The translations under genes were made by a program, and so were the position numbers. 64,000 bases of DNA from Streptomyces sp. BK239 (GTDB lineage Bacteria; Actinomycetota; Actinomycetes; Streptomycetales; Streptomycetaceae), in NCBI RefSeq assembly GCF_004217285.1, contig NZ_SHKS01000003.1:283169-347168 (forward strand). Direction: 5' to 3'. Each line of letters begins with the position of its first letter. Positions within the stretch are counted from its first letter, which is position 1. The notes below the pieces were generated by a model. It was not told the origin of the DNA. It saw nothing but the letters and a program-made list of their open reading frames with translations, and searched no databases. Positions 17,196 to 24,700 of the stretch are shown in pieces.

Positions 17196-18002
17196 ATGCC
17201 AGTAGACCGCATCCACTGGGACGACCTACCGCTCGCCGCACGCGACGCCGTCGAGCAGCACACCGGCCCGGTAGTGCGCGCCCAGACCGCCGACGCGGGC
17301 GCCAACTCCGGCATCGCCGCCACTGTTCAGACCGCCGCCGCGACCCTGTTCGTCAAGGGCGTGCCCACCGATCACCCCCAGGCTCGGACACAGCAGCGCG
17401 AGGCCACGATCAACCCCTACCTACCGCCGTCGTGTCCGCGGCTGCTGTGGCACGTCCAGGCCGCCGGATGGGACCTGATCGGCTACGAGCACCTCGTCGG
17501 CCGCCACGCCGACTACGCCCTTGGTTCCTCCGACCTGCCACTCGTCGCCCGCGCGCTGTTGGAGCTACAGAACACCCCATGCCCTGACATCGAGCTCAAG
17601 CGTGCCGAGGACAGATGGAGCGGATACGCAGGCCCTGCCGGCGTCGAGCAGCTCGTCGGCGACACGTTGCTTCACACAGACCTCGCGCCGCACAACATGC
17701 TCATCACGACGCGCGCTCACCTCATCGACTGGGCATGGCCGACCCGCGGAGCGGCATGGATTGACCCTGCTGTCCTCATCCTGCGACTCATGGAAGCCGG
17801 ACACTCCGCACCTTCCGCGGACGCGTGGGCGCGCGAACACTTCCCCACGTGGGCAACGGCCCCCGACTCGTCGGTGCTGGTGTTCTCCGAGGCGAACGCC
17901 CGAACGTGGGACGAGATCGCAAGCACCGATCCCCAGACGTGGAAAAAGAACATGTCCCGCCTGGCCCACGATTGGCTGAACTACTGGCAGTCAGGCAAGT
18001 GA
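17196..18002 (+). CDS. Aminoglycoside phosphotransferase/choline kinase-fold protein
   Basis: A 268-residue APH-fold protein. The catalytic loop is HTDLAPHN at residues 160-167 (Asp162 base, Asn167 metal) and the second metal motif is LIDWAWP shortly after. The N-terminal lobe has a KGVP lysine strand. In RiPP-like clusters such kinases can phosphorylate the product or a small molecule, giving a tailoring or self-protection role. Co-direction with the radical SAM operon suggests membership of the cassette. The substrate is unknown and nothing indicates antibiotic specificity. Confidence 0.75.
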   Translation: MPVDRIHWDDLPLAARDAVEQHTGPVVRAQTADAGANSGIAATVQTAAATLFVKGVPTDHPQARTQQREATINPYLPPSCPRLLWHVQAAGWDLIGYEHLVGRHADYALGSSDLPLVARALLELQNTPCPDIELKRAEDRWSGYAGPAGVEQLVGDTLLHTDLAPHNMLITTRAHLIDWAWPTRGAAWIDPAVLILRLMEAGHSAPSADAWAREHFPTWATAPDSSVLVFSEANARTWDEIASTDPQTWKKNMSRLAHDWLNYWQSGK

Positions 18003-18009
18003 GGCCGCG

Positions 18010-18270
18010 CTAGTCGCTGCCCTCTCCTGACCGGTCGACGACGAATGATCCGCGCTGCGGCACGGTGTGCACGTACCCCTCCGCGCGGAGATAGGCGACG
18101 GCGTTCCGAGCCGTCTCACGGGCGACCCCGAAGCGTTGGACCAACGCCGATTCCGAGGGGATGCGCCGACCGACCGCCAGCACGCCGCGCTCAATGTCCG
18201 CGATGACGTAGGCGGCGATCTGCCGGTACACGGGGGTCGCCGACTCGTGGTCGATCTCGCTCTCTGCCAT
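18010..18270 (-). CDS. Short GntR-type winged-helix regulator
   Basis: An 86-residue protein consisting only of a GntR winged helix (YRQIAAYVIADIERGVLAVG, then PSESALVQRFGVARETARNAVAYL) with no effector domain. ATG 18270 is preferred over the much longer open frame upstream. Minimal GntR proteins of this kind are common in Streptomyces mobile elements. It stands divergent from the next gene, and its own upstream region carries the phased TAGAC repeats that are its likely operator. Confidence 0.75.
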   Translation of the reverse strand: MAESEIDHESATPVYRQIAAYVIADIERGVLAVGRRIPSESALVQRFGVARETARNAVAYLRAEGYVHTVPQRGSFVVDRSGEGSD

Positions 18271-18277
18271 GTCCCGA

Positions 18278-18347
18278 GGGTAGACAACCGGCCATGTTGG
18301 CACCCGTCGGCCTTCGTAGGTAGACGTAGGCAGACGAGGGTAGACAA
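18278..18347. promoter_or_regulatory. Phased TAGAC operator repeats
   Basis: Three tandem 10-base units, AGGTAGACGT (18318), AGGCAGACGA (18328) and GGGTAGACAA (18338), stand exactly one helical turn apart. A fourth unit, GGGTAGACAA, lies at 18278, 60 bases (six turns) from the last, so all four are on one DNA face. They sit between the divergent GntR and small-protein genes. Confidence 0.6.
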
Positions 18348-18426
18348 GATAGAAACAGAAACGCCTCGGCGACCGCGTAGGACCGGCCGCCGAGGCAGCG
18401 CCACCAGCTATCGAGGAGCTGACGAC

Positions 18427-18750
18427 ATGCGCGACCTTATCGCCCTGCTCGCCCACTGGCTAAGGGTCCTGCTGGGCCACACCCCGCCGTCCGGACGCCA
18501 CAGCGCCGCCCACCTCTCAACTCGCACACCATCGCGATCCACACCCCGGCGACCGCTGGACGTGCGCTCCCTTCCCCCGCACGTCGCCGAGCGGTTTCGC
18601 CCGCTTGACGCCGAGCAGGTCGCCCTCGTCCGGCCGTACCTGATCGCCCACGAGAAGGAACGCGAGCGCCGCCTGCAAAGGGAACGGCGAACCGCTGCGG
18701 TTCTCGCCGAACTCGGTATCGACTACGACGTCGCGGCCGTGGCCGTATGA
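18427..18750 (+). CDS. Unknown small protein, prophage right arm
   Basis: A 107-residue protein starting at ATG 18427 behind GAGGAGCTG. It has a hydrophobic N-terminus (LIALLAHWLRVLLGH), a Thr/Ser/Arg-rich linker and a charged C-terminal helix (LIAHEKERERRLQRERRTAAVLAEL). It is divergent from the GntR gene and so probably under its control. I do not recognise the family. It is coupled by ATGA to the next short gene. Confidence 0.55.
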   Translation: MRDLIALLAHWLRVLLGHTPPSGRHSAAHLSTRTPSRSTPRRPLDVRSLPPHVAERFRPLDAEQVALVRPYLIAHEKERERRLQRERRTAAVLAELGIDYDVAAVAV

Positions 18751-18911
18751 CCGCCTGCTGCTGCCGCTGCGAGCGAACGACACACGCACCCATCCCGGTG
18801 CGCTATATCGAGCGCACAAGCGGCCCCGGAATCACGATCTACGCCTGCCCTGACTGCGCGCCCCAAATCACCCCCGGGCCGCTCCCGGGCGAGGGTACAA
18901 CGACCCCATAG
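18747..18911 (+). CDS. Small Cys-rich protein, putative zinc binding
   Basis: A 54-residue open frame whose ATG overlaps the upstream stop (ATGA). It reads MTACCCRCERTTHAPIP at the start and YACPDCAPQ in the middle; the CxxC pairs suggest a zinc knuckle. Such short Cys-rich proteins coupled to the preceding gene are common in Streptomyces elements. Conserved spacing and coupling support it; function unknown. Confidence 0.45.
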   Translation: MTACCCRCERTTHAPIPVRYIERTSGPGITIYACPDCAPQITPGPLPGEGTTTP

Positions 18912-18975
18912 CGAGCACCGCCAGCGACCCGCCCGCCGCGCCGATCTACGGCCGGCGGGCGGACTCATGCCCGAA

Positions 18976-19473
18976 TCAGGCGTCGAGTACCTGTCCCTCG
19001 CGCTTCACGACCGGCGGTTCAACGCTCCACGGGAAATTAATCCAATCATCGGTACGCTTCCACACGTATTCGCACTTCACAAGGCTGTGCGACTTCTCGT
19101 AAATCACTGCGGAACGCACCTCGGCGACGTGTTCGAGGCAGAAATCATGCACCAGTTTGAGCGTCTTACCAGTGTCCGCGACATCGTCGGCAATCAGGAC
19201 TTTCTTATTCGAAAAGTCGATTGCATTCGGCACCGGGGCTAGCATCACTGGCATTTCGAGAGTCTGACCAACACCCGTGTAAAACTCGACATTCACGAGG
19301 TGAATGTTTTTGCAGTCGAGGGCGTAGGCGAGCCCACCCGCGACGAACACGCCGCCTCGGGCGATGCTGAGCACGACGTCGGGCTCGTACCCGTCATCAG
19401 CGATGGTCTGGGCAAGCTCGCGCACGGCCGTGCCGAACTTCTCATAGGTCAGGTTCTCACGTACGGCAGTCAT
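18976..19473 (-). CDS. Phosphoribosyltransferase, prophage-borne complete copy
   Basis: A 165-residue type I phosphoribosyltransferase with the PRPP loop VLIADDVADTGKTL and the N-terminal VLSIARGGVFVAGGLAYAL region. It should transfer a phosphoribosyl group from PRPP to a base (hypoxanthine/guanine/xanthine type), but the exact substrate is not readable. It is closely related to the truncated host gene at 19504-19923 yet has visibly lower GC and different codons, so it is not a recent duplication. It probably replaces the function lost when the prophage integrated. Start ATG 19473 follows GAGAG. Confidence 0.8.
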   Translation of the reverse strand: MTAVRENLTYEKFGTAVRELAQTIADDGYEPDVVLSIARGGVFVAGGLAYALDCKNIHLVNVEFYTGVGQTLEMPVMLAPVPNAIDFSNKKVLIADDVADTGKTLKLVHDFCLEHVAEVRSAVIYEKSHSLVKCEYVWKRTDDWINFPWSVEPPVVKREGQVLDA

Positions 19474-19503
19474 GATCTCTCGCAACTCTCAGGGCGTCCG
19501 GGG

Positions 19504-19923
19504 TCAGATACGGCCGCACTGGTGCCGGCGCGCGGCCCTGGCGACGGGTGCCGTACGGAAGGTCGACCGATAGCCGCACCGCGCTCCCACCTGCTGTGCT
19601 TTACTCGGATCACTACATTGGGTCTTGCGAGGGACCACGAACGTAGTGCCGCACGCGTCCCGGTGACCGCTATACCGGTCCTCGCTCGGAACAACGAGGG
19701 TGGTCCCGACGCCGGTGTAGAACTCCACGTTGACCAGGTGGATGTTCTTGCAGTCGAGGGCGTAGGCGAGCCCGCCGGCCACGAAGACGCCGCCGCGGGC
19801 GATGGAGAGCACGATGTCGGGCTCGTAGCCGTCGTCGGCGATCGTCTGCGCGAGGTCGCGCACGGCGGTGCCGAACGCCTCGTAGGTGAGGTTCTCGCGT
19901 ATGGGCGCGGGTTCGGTGCTCAT
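19504..19923 (-). pseudogene. Host phosphoribosyltransferase gene truncated by prophage integration
   Basis: It starts at ATG 19923, overlapping the dcd stop by 4 bases (ATGA), so it was the second gene of a dcd operon. It matches the intact copy from RENLTYEAFGTAV to VEFYTGVGTTL and then diverges into unrelated phage sequence, ending after 139 codons. The PRPP loop and C-terminal half are missing, so the product should be inactive. The break point near 19700 is the prophage right attachment junction; the 3' half should lie at the far left end of the prophage. Confidence 0.8.
19690..19712. other. Prophage right attachment junction (attR) inside phosphoribosyltransferase gene
   Basis: Homology between the host gene and the intact copy stops here (minus-strand GTCGGGACCACCCTCG). 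About 60 bases into the phage side there is an imperfect repeat of the same 20 bases (GGCACTACGTTCGTGGTCCC, 14 of 20 matching). The exact core cannot be fixed without the left end or an empty site. Confidence 0.6.
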
Positions 19924-20495
19924 ACCTGGGTCCGATGGAAGTTGAGGAAGGACCGGGAGGCGGTCGGACCGCGCTGACCCTGGTACCGGGACCCGTACCG
20001 CTCGCTGCCGTAGGGGTGCTCGGCGGGCGAGGTGAGCCGGAACATGCACAGCTGCCCGATCTTCATCCCGGGCCAGAGCTTGATGGGCAGGGTGGCGAGG
20101 TTGGACAGCTCCAGCGTGACGTGCCCGGAGAACCCAGGGTCGATGAACCCGGCGGTGGAGTGGGTGACGAGCCCGAGCCGGCCGAGGGAGCTCTTGCCCT
20201 CCAGCCGGGAGGCGAGGTCGTCGGGGAGCGTGATGACCTCGTACGTCGAGGCGAGCACGAACTCACCGGGGTGGAGGATGAACGGTTCGTCGCCCTCCGG
20301 CTCCACGAGGCGCGTCAGGTCCGCCTGCTCGACGGAGGGGTCGATGTGCGGGTAGCGGTGGTTCTCGAACACCCGGAAGTAACGGTCGAGCCGTACGTCG
20401 ATGCTGGACGGCTGCACCATGGAAGCGTCGTAGGGATCGATCCGTACCCGCCCGGCGTCGATCTCGGCCCGGATGTCCTTGTCTGAGAGAAGCAC
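19920..20495 (-). CDS. dcd: dCTP deaminase
   Basis: A 191-residue enzyme that converts dCTP to dUTP, feeding dTMP synthesis. The family signatures are clear: MLLSDKDI at the start, [10 protein letters not shown], the trimer/active-site segment [32 protein letters not shown] with the catalytic Glu, and a C-terminal [11 protein letters not shown] loop that closes over the nucleotide. Length matches bacterial Dcd. It is ordinary chromosomal DNA and marks the host side of the prophage junction. Confidence 0.95.
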   Translation of the reverse strand: MLLSDKDIRAEIDAGRVRIDPYDASMVQPSSIDVRLDRYFRVFENHRYPHIDPSVEQADLTRLVEPEGDEPFILHPGEFVLASTYEVITLPDDLASRLEGKSSLGRLGLVTHSTAGFIDPGFSGHVTLELSNLATLPIKLWPGMKIGQLCMFRLTSPAEHPYGSERYGSRYQGQRGPTASRSFLNFHRTQV

Positions 20496-20621
20496 CCCCC
20501 GAGGATACGCAAGGCGCGCGGACCGACCACAATCGGACGACTCCGCGCGCCGACCCCGCTACGGCCCGCTACGGCCGACTGCAGAGCCCTGGCTGCTCAG
20601 CTGAGCTGCCTTGCTGCTGCT

Positions 20622-20807
20622 TCACCTGTTCCCGCCGCCGGCGCCGCCGACGACGCTTTCGAGGGGCACCGGCACCACGCTGCGCATCCGCGCGCAGCGA
20701 GGACACCGGACGAGCCGCCCCGGGCCGAGGCGCTCGGCCTTCTGCATCGGGAACGAAGCGGTGCTGAACACGTGCCCATCGGCACAACGGACGACGGTGC
20801 GCTCCAT
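20622..20807 (-). CDS. Small zinc-ribbon-like protein
   Basis: A 61-residue protein, MERTVVRCADGHVFSTASFP...VRCPRCARM, with Cys residues spaced like a zinc ribbon. Short Streptomyces proteins of this form are often seen near tRNA and housekeeping genes. An upstream in-frame start at 20831 would add 8 residues. It lies alone between dcd and the tRNA. The remaining about 290 bases up to the tRNA hold no gene I can support. Confidence 0.5.
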   Translation of the reverse strand: MERTVVRCADGHVFSTASFPMQKAERLGPGRLVRCPRCARMRSVVPVPLESVVGGAGGGNR

Positions 20808-21101
20808 CAAGTCCAAGAGTCCCTTCCCCACGAGCCACGTCCGGCTGCTGCCCGCCGGACAAAGGCCACACTACGGGACGTTCCGGACGGCTCCACAAGC
20901 GGCACTCCGGGACGCGACACCCCCCTGGTCCGCCCCACGCGCGGCCCCACGGTACGCCCCAACTCCGGCTTCGTGTACCCGGATCCCACGCTTGAAACCC
21001 ACATGGCGCACGGCCCCTCCAAGGCGCCGGCTTCAGCGCGGGGGGCTCGGCATGGGGTACAGTGACGGGGCAATCGGACACCGGCCCGGCCGGCGTCTTA
21101 C

Positions 21102-21175
21102 GCGGGTGTAGTTTAATGGTAGAACATCAGCTTCCCAAGCTGAGAGCGCGAGTTCGATTCTCGTCACCCGCTCCA
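21102..21175 (+). tRNA. tRNA-Gly (anticodon CCC)
   Basis: A 74-base cloverleaf including an encoded CCA end. Acceptor GCGGGTG pairs with CACCCGC, the anticodon stem TCAGC/GCTGA encloses TTCCCAA (anticodon CCC), and the T arm is GCGAGTTCGATTCTCGT. Its 3' part is the attachment site of the integrative element on its right. Confidence 0.95.
21129..21175 (+). repeat. attL of the integrative element (47-bp direct repeat)
   Basis: The 3' 47 bases of tRNA-Gly, from AGCTTCCCAAGC to CTCCA, recur exactly at 35029-35075. This is the classic tRNA 3'-end target of pSAM2-type integrases, which rebuild a whole tRNA on integration. Confidence 0.95.
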
Positions 21176-21180
21176 CGAAG

Positions 21181-21212
21181 AAGGCCCAGGTCAGAGACCC
21201 GGGCCTTTTTGC
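21181..21212. terminator. Terminator between tRNA-Gly and int
   Basis: AAGGCCCAGGTC and GACCCGGGCCTT form a stem followed by TTTTT. It can end both the tRNA transcript and the converging int transcript. Confidence 0.75.
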
Positions 21213-21224
21213 TGTGCTCGGCGA

Positions 21225-22394
21225 TCACTCGCCGCGTGCCAGATTCGTGCCAGAAGGCTTGTCCGGCGCTCTCCCGGCCGCGGCGGCCCGCGCCTTCCGT
21301 ACGGTGGCGTCGAGGCCGGCGGCGACTTCCTGCTGTCGGTCGTCGTCGGAGTGCTGATAGATCAGCGCGGCCTTCTCCGAGGACTGGCCGGCGCGGACCA
21401 TCGTGTCCTTGAGCGTGGCACCGGACCGGGTGGACAGCGTGTGCCCTGTGTGGCGGAGGTCGTAGAACCGGAAGCCCTCAGGCATGCCGACGACTTCCCG
21501 GGCCTTACGCCACCTTCGCCCGAAGGTGCTGCGCCGGAAGGGAGCACCCTTCTCCCCTACGAACAAAAGCCCGTCGGGCCCCGGTTCCGCGAACGACTCC
21601 AGGTGCCAGCGGAGCTCCCGGTGGAGGAATGCGGGAAGGATCACAGTCCGGGTCCCGGCCTCCGACTTGGTGTCGCCCTGGACGCGTCGCCCGTTCATCC
21701 GTTCCGGCTCGGCGAGGCGTACGCGGACGCGGAGGTTGTCGAGGTCGACGTCACGCCGGCGGAGACCCGCCAGTTCCTCCGGCCGCATCGGACCGTAGGC
21801 GCCGAGGTAGACCATCAGCCGCCACCGCATCCCCACCGCTTCGGCAAGCGCGTCAACCTGGGCAACGGTGGCGATGCGCCGCTCAGCCGCTTTCTCCTTG
21901 CCGGCGCCCTTGATCCGGCACGGGTTGCGCTGGATCAGCTCGTCGTCCACGGCCGTCTCCAGAACGGCCTTGAGGAGCCTGTACGCCTTGGCGGTGATCG
22001 TCTTGGCACCCGTGGCCCGCAGCCGTTCGGCACGCCACTCTCGGACGCGCGGGGCGGTGATCTCGTCCAGGTCCAGATCCGCGAAGGCGGTGAGGTGCTT
22101 GTCCAGGAGGTACCGGTACAGGTCCCGCGTGAGCGGAGCCAGTTCGCGTTCCTCCACCCACTTGTCCGCGTAGGCCCGGAAGCTCACCGCGCCCGCTTCG
22201 GGGTCCCGCCACTCCCCCCGGCGGATCTCCGTCTGCTTCTCGGCAAGCCAGTCGTCGGCGTCGGCGATCGTCTCGAAGGTGAAGGGGGCCGGCCGCATGA
22301 CGCCGTCCGGGCCCGGATAGCGCGCCTGGTAACGGCCGGAGGGAAGTCGCCGGATCGCACCGAAGCGGCGCCGCCGTCCCTTGTCGTTCGCCAT
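21225..22394 (-). CDS. int: Tyrosine-recombinase integrase of the element
   Basis: A 389-residue phage-type integrase. It has an N-terminal arm-binding AP2-like domain (RYQARYPGPDGVMRPAPFTFETI), a SAM-like core-binding domain (about 75-160), and a catalytic domain with Arg204 (GPMRPEELAGL), the YDLRHTG box (usual first His replaced by Tyr) and nucleophile Tyr346 (ALIYQHS). It recombines attP with the 3' end of tRNA-Gly and, with Xis, reverses this. ATG 22394 shares one base with the xis stop (TGATG), so the two are coupled. It ends 50 bases from attL, the normal place. Confidence 0.93.
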   Translation of the reverse strand: MANDKGRRRRFGAIRRLPSGRYQARYPGPDGVMRPAPFTFETIADADDWLAEKQTEIRRGEWRDPEAGAVSFRAYADKWVEERELAPLTRDLYRYLLDKHLTAFADLDLDEITAPRVREWRAERLRATGAKTITAKAYRLLKAVLETAVDDELIQRNPCRIKGAGKEKAAERRIATVAQVDALAEAVGMRWRLMVYLGAYGPMRPEELAGLRRRDVDLDNLRVRVRLAEPERMNGRRVQGDTKSEAGTRTVILPAFLHRELRWHLESFAEPGPDGLLFVGEKGAPFRRSTFGRRWRKAREVVGMPEGFRFYDLRHTGHTLSTRSGATLKDTMVRAGQSSEKAALIYQHSDDDRQQEVAAGLDATVRKARAAAAGRAPDKPSGTNLARGE

Positions 22395-22606
22395 CAGGCA
22401 GCCCTCCCGTAGCGGGCACGGGGACGCCTCAACGGCTCCACCGTGTGCGAGTCGACGAACTCCGCCACCGCACTCTCCGGGATACGCACGTGCCGGCCGA
22501 CCTTCACGTACCGGATGCGCCGTTCCTCGATGAGCCGCCGAGGGAAGCGGACGGAGGTGCCGAGCAGCTCGGCGACCTGGTCGACAGACAGATACCGGTC
22601 GTTCAT
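22394..22606 (-). CDS. xis: Excisionase / MerR-like DNA-binding protein
   Basis: A 70-residue winged-helix excisionase: YLSVDQVAELLGTSVRFPRRLIEERRIRYVKVGRHVRIPESAVAEFV is the standard helix_turn_helix_17/Xis form. It bends the att arms and steers Int toward excision. It sits between rep and int, overlapping both (stop TGATG with int; ATG 22606 overlaps the rep stop), the conserved rep-xis-int order of pSAM2-type elements. Confidence 0.88.
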   Translation of the reverse strand: MNDRYLSVDQVAELLGTSVRFPRRLIEERRIRYVKVGRHVRIPESAVAEFVDSHTVEPLRRPRARYGRAA

Positions 22607-23943
22607 GTGGTCGGCTCTCCTTCCGTGCCGGGGGCGGGTTCGAGTGATGCGGCAAGCCAAGCTTCGGCACCGGAAAGGCCGGTGCCGGCGAAGACCCAGT
22701 GGGCGAGGACGTACGTCGTCTCTGTTTCGGGGCCGTTCACTGCTGCTTGCGCTCGGCGCCATTCGGCGCGAGCGTCGCGCAGGGCGCCGAGAGTGGTGGA
22801 GTAGCGGCGGGACTTGGTGGAGAAGTGGCCGCGGAAGCCGAGCATGTGAGCCCAGGCGCGCAAGCGTAGGTGTTCGAGATCCTTGCGAGCGCCGAGGGTC
22901 CAGGCGGTACGGATCATGCGGCGGGCGTGCTCGGTGATCCGGGCCTGTGCCAGCTCGGCGAGGAAGCGGATCGGCCGGTCGAGGGCGCCGGTCGCGGTCT
23001 CGGCGCCCTTGGTGGCGTACTTGGCGATGTAGGCGGCGACGGCCCGCTCGGTCAGCTCTTGGCTGCCGTCGAAGTCCGCCGAGCGGATCACACGGACGTC
23101 GACCTGTCGTCCGAAGGCGAAGGTGTGGGCGCGGCCGTCGATCTCCGGGCCGTCGACGCGGGCGGCGGTCGCGGCCGCGCGGATGGCGTCGGCGAGGAGT
23201 TCGGCCGTCGCCCAGGCGGGCGGCGGGGTGTCGCCGCCCTCTGGGCCGTCGAGGCGGATGACGGCGTGGAAGTGGACGGCTCCGCGCTTCTGGTATTCGG
23301 CGACCTTGGCGAAAGAGATCCGGGCGTGGTGGCGGAAGGTGCGTTGGGTGAGGCCGGCGCGCTTGGCGACCTCCCGGCGGAGGTAGATCGAGAAGCGCCG
23401 CCACAGGGCACCGGCGTGCGCGTTCCACAAGACGGCCGCCTCGTAGTCGTAGCGGTCCGGGTCGAGCGGGGTGCCGAGGACGGCGTCGTCCTGGTCGTGC
23501 TGGGTGCCGCAGCGACAAGGGCGGCCGTTGGTGCGGCGGTTGTGGACCGGGCCGAAGCCGGGGGCGGTGAAGGTGGCGAAGACGCGCGGGTGGGTGGCGA
23601 CCTGGTCGGGGGTGCCCTTGCCGCCGCGCAATCCGGCGGTGATCAGGTGGTAGGTGTCGCGGCGGTAGACCTCGGCGCAGGCCGCGCACCGGGTGGCCCG
23701 GCGGTTGTTGCAGCGGACCAGGAGATGACCGGCGGGCAGGGCGACTGAGTCGAGGTGGTGCAGGACGCTGCCGATCTCGCCCGTACGGGTGTCGACGTCG
23801 TACTCGGTGCGGTGGCCGTCGAGGCGGACGGGGTGGGTGCAGCCGCCCAGGCCGGAGAGCTGGCGGGCCAGCTCGGGCAGGGTGCCTAGGGAGGCCAGCG
23901 TGGAGAGTTCCGCCAGCGGGGGCGGAGTCTGCCGGGTGATGAT
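22603..23943 (-). CDS. Rolling-circle replication initiator, RepSA-type
   Basis: About 446 residues if translation begins at the ATC codon at 23943. It has an N-terminal zinc-type region (RCNNRRATRCAACAEVYRRDTYHLI), the HUH metal motif at His224-Phe-His226 (AVHFHAVIRL) and the tyrosine block AAYIAKYATKG (Tyr305/Tyr309), as in Rep proteins that nick the origin and start rolling-circle copying of excised elements. No ATG, GTG or TTG occurs in frame between 23943 and TTG 23631, which would remove conserved N-terminal sequence. AAAGGA stands 6 bases before the ATC. Start uncertain; family call firm. Confidence 0.8.
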   Translation of the reverse strand: MITRQTPPPLAELSTLASLGTLPELARQLSGLGGCTHPVRLDGHRTEYDVDTRTGEIGSVLHHLDSVALPAGHLLVRCNNRRATRCAACAEVYRRDTYHLITAGLRGGKGTPDQVATHPRVFATFTAPGFGPVHNRRTNGRPCRCGTQHDQDDAVLGTPLDPDRYDYEAAVLWNAHAGALWRRFSIYLRREVAKRAGLTQRTFRHHARISFAKVAEYQKRGAVHFHAVIRLDGPEGGDTPPPAWATAELLADAIRAAATAARVDGPEIDGRAHTFAFGRQVDVRVIRSADFDGSQELTERAVAAYIAKYATKGAETATGALDRPIRFLAELAQARITEHARRMIRTAWTLGARKDLEHLRLRAWAHMLGFRGHFSTKSRRYSTTLGALRDARAEWRRAQAAVNGPETETTYVLAHWVFAGTGLSGAEAWLAASLEPAPGTEGEPTT

Positions 23944-24032
23944 GGGAGTTCCTTTCGACTGTTTCGGCGGTGGGAAGGGACGGCCCCGGGGCGGCGGGAT
24001 GCTTGGCGGCTTGTTGCCGCCCCGGTGGCCGC

Positions 24033-24299
24033 TCAGCGCCTGGTGGCGCCGGTGACCACGGAGCGCAGGACCACTGCGGCGACGGCCACAGACACGGCCG
24101 TGACGGCGACGGCGGCCAGCAGCGCGGTCAGGACGATGCCGACGACGACCACCGCGGCGACCGCACCCACGTAGGGGGTGAGCGGGCGGCCAGCGGACGA
24201 CATCGGCGCCTGCACCTGGTGCTGCGCAGTGAGGGTCGTGGGCAGGTGCGGGGATTCGGGGAGCTGGGGGCGGAACAGCACGGCGTACCTCCTGGTCAT
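24033..24299 (-). CDS. Small membrane protein, Spd-type (spread)
   Basis: An 88-residue protein with one long hydrophobic segment (about residues 44-80, PYVGAVAAVVVVGIVLTALLAAV). It lies in the cluster of short overlapping genes between rep and traB where AICEs and Streptomyces plasmids carry spd genes for intramycelial spread. ATG 24299 overlaps the upstream stop (ATGA). Sequence alone gives no more function. Confidence 0.6.
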   Translation of the reverse strand: MTRRYAVLFRPQLPESPHLPTTLTAQHQVQAPMSSAGRPLTPYVGAVAAVVVVGIVLTALLAAVAVTAVSVAVAAVVLRSVVTGATRR

Positions 24300-24490
24300 T
24301 TGTCGGTGCCGTCGACGACGTCGACGCCGGTGCGGGTGCCGGTCTCGATGGCGGGGGCGAGGAAGGTGTGGGAGAGCCAGAAGCCGAACAGGGCGATCAC
24401 GACGGCGACCCAGAGGCGGACGCCGAGAAACTTGATCGCGGCCCAGGCGACGACGCCCAGGACGAAGACGAGCGGGAGCGAGACGGTCAC
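24296..24490 (-). CDS. Small membrane protein, Spd-type
   Basis: A 64-residue, almost wholly hydrophobic protein with two transmembrane stretches (SLPLVFVLGVVAWAAIKFLG and LWVAVVIALFGFWLSHTFL). It overlaps the next gene by ATGA. Its place and form fit a SpdD-like spread protein working with TraB and SpdB at septal walls. Confidence 0.6.
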   Translation of the reverse strand: MTVSLPLVFVLGVVAWAAIKFLGVRLWVAVVIALFGFWLSHTFLAPAIETGTRTGVDVVDGTDK

Positions 24491-24508
24491 GGCGTTCTCC
24501 TCTGCGGA

Positions 24509-24700
24509 TCAGCGGGCGCGGCAGCGGTGGGTGCGGGCGGCCAGCTCGGCGGCGGTGCGGCTGTCGTAGTCGGCGGAGAAGCCGCAGCGCGGAGCCGTGC
24601 ACACGGCGGCGTGCTTCTCGCGGCCCCGGCCGTCGTAGTACGTGCCGACCTGGACGGGTCCGATACGGACGACCCGGCGGAAACGCGGGTTGGCGGGCAT
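24509..24700 (-). CDS. Mobile-element transfer/spread protein, small zinc-type
   Basis: A 63-residue basic protein (FRRVVRIGPVQVGTYYDG, then AAVCTAPRCGFSADYDSRTAAELAARTHRC) with three Cys and a His able to bind zinc. This is a recurring small protein of Streptomyces transfer regions, usually annotated as a mobile element transfer protein. Its ATG shares a base with the upstream stop (TGATG), so the block is translated as a unit. Confidence 0.65.
   Translation of the reverse strand: MPANPRFRRVVRIGPVQVGTYYDGRGREKHAAVCTAPRCGFSADYDSRTAAELAARTHRCRAR

Noticed and set aside
17196..18002. APH-fold protein as an antibiotic resistance gene
   Set aside because: Only generic APH motifs are present and it belongs to the radical SAM cassette; no evidence for aminoglycoside specificity.
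18318..18347. Tandem repeats considered as a CRISPR or VNTR
   Set aside because: Units are only 10 bases with no spacers and sit in a divergent promoter, so operator repeats are the better reading. No CRISPR array was seen anywhere in the window.
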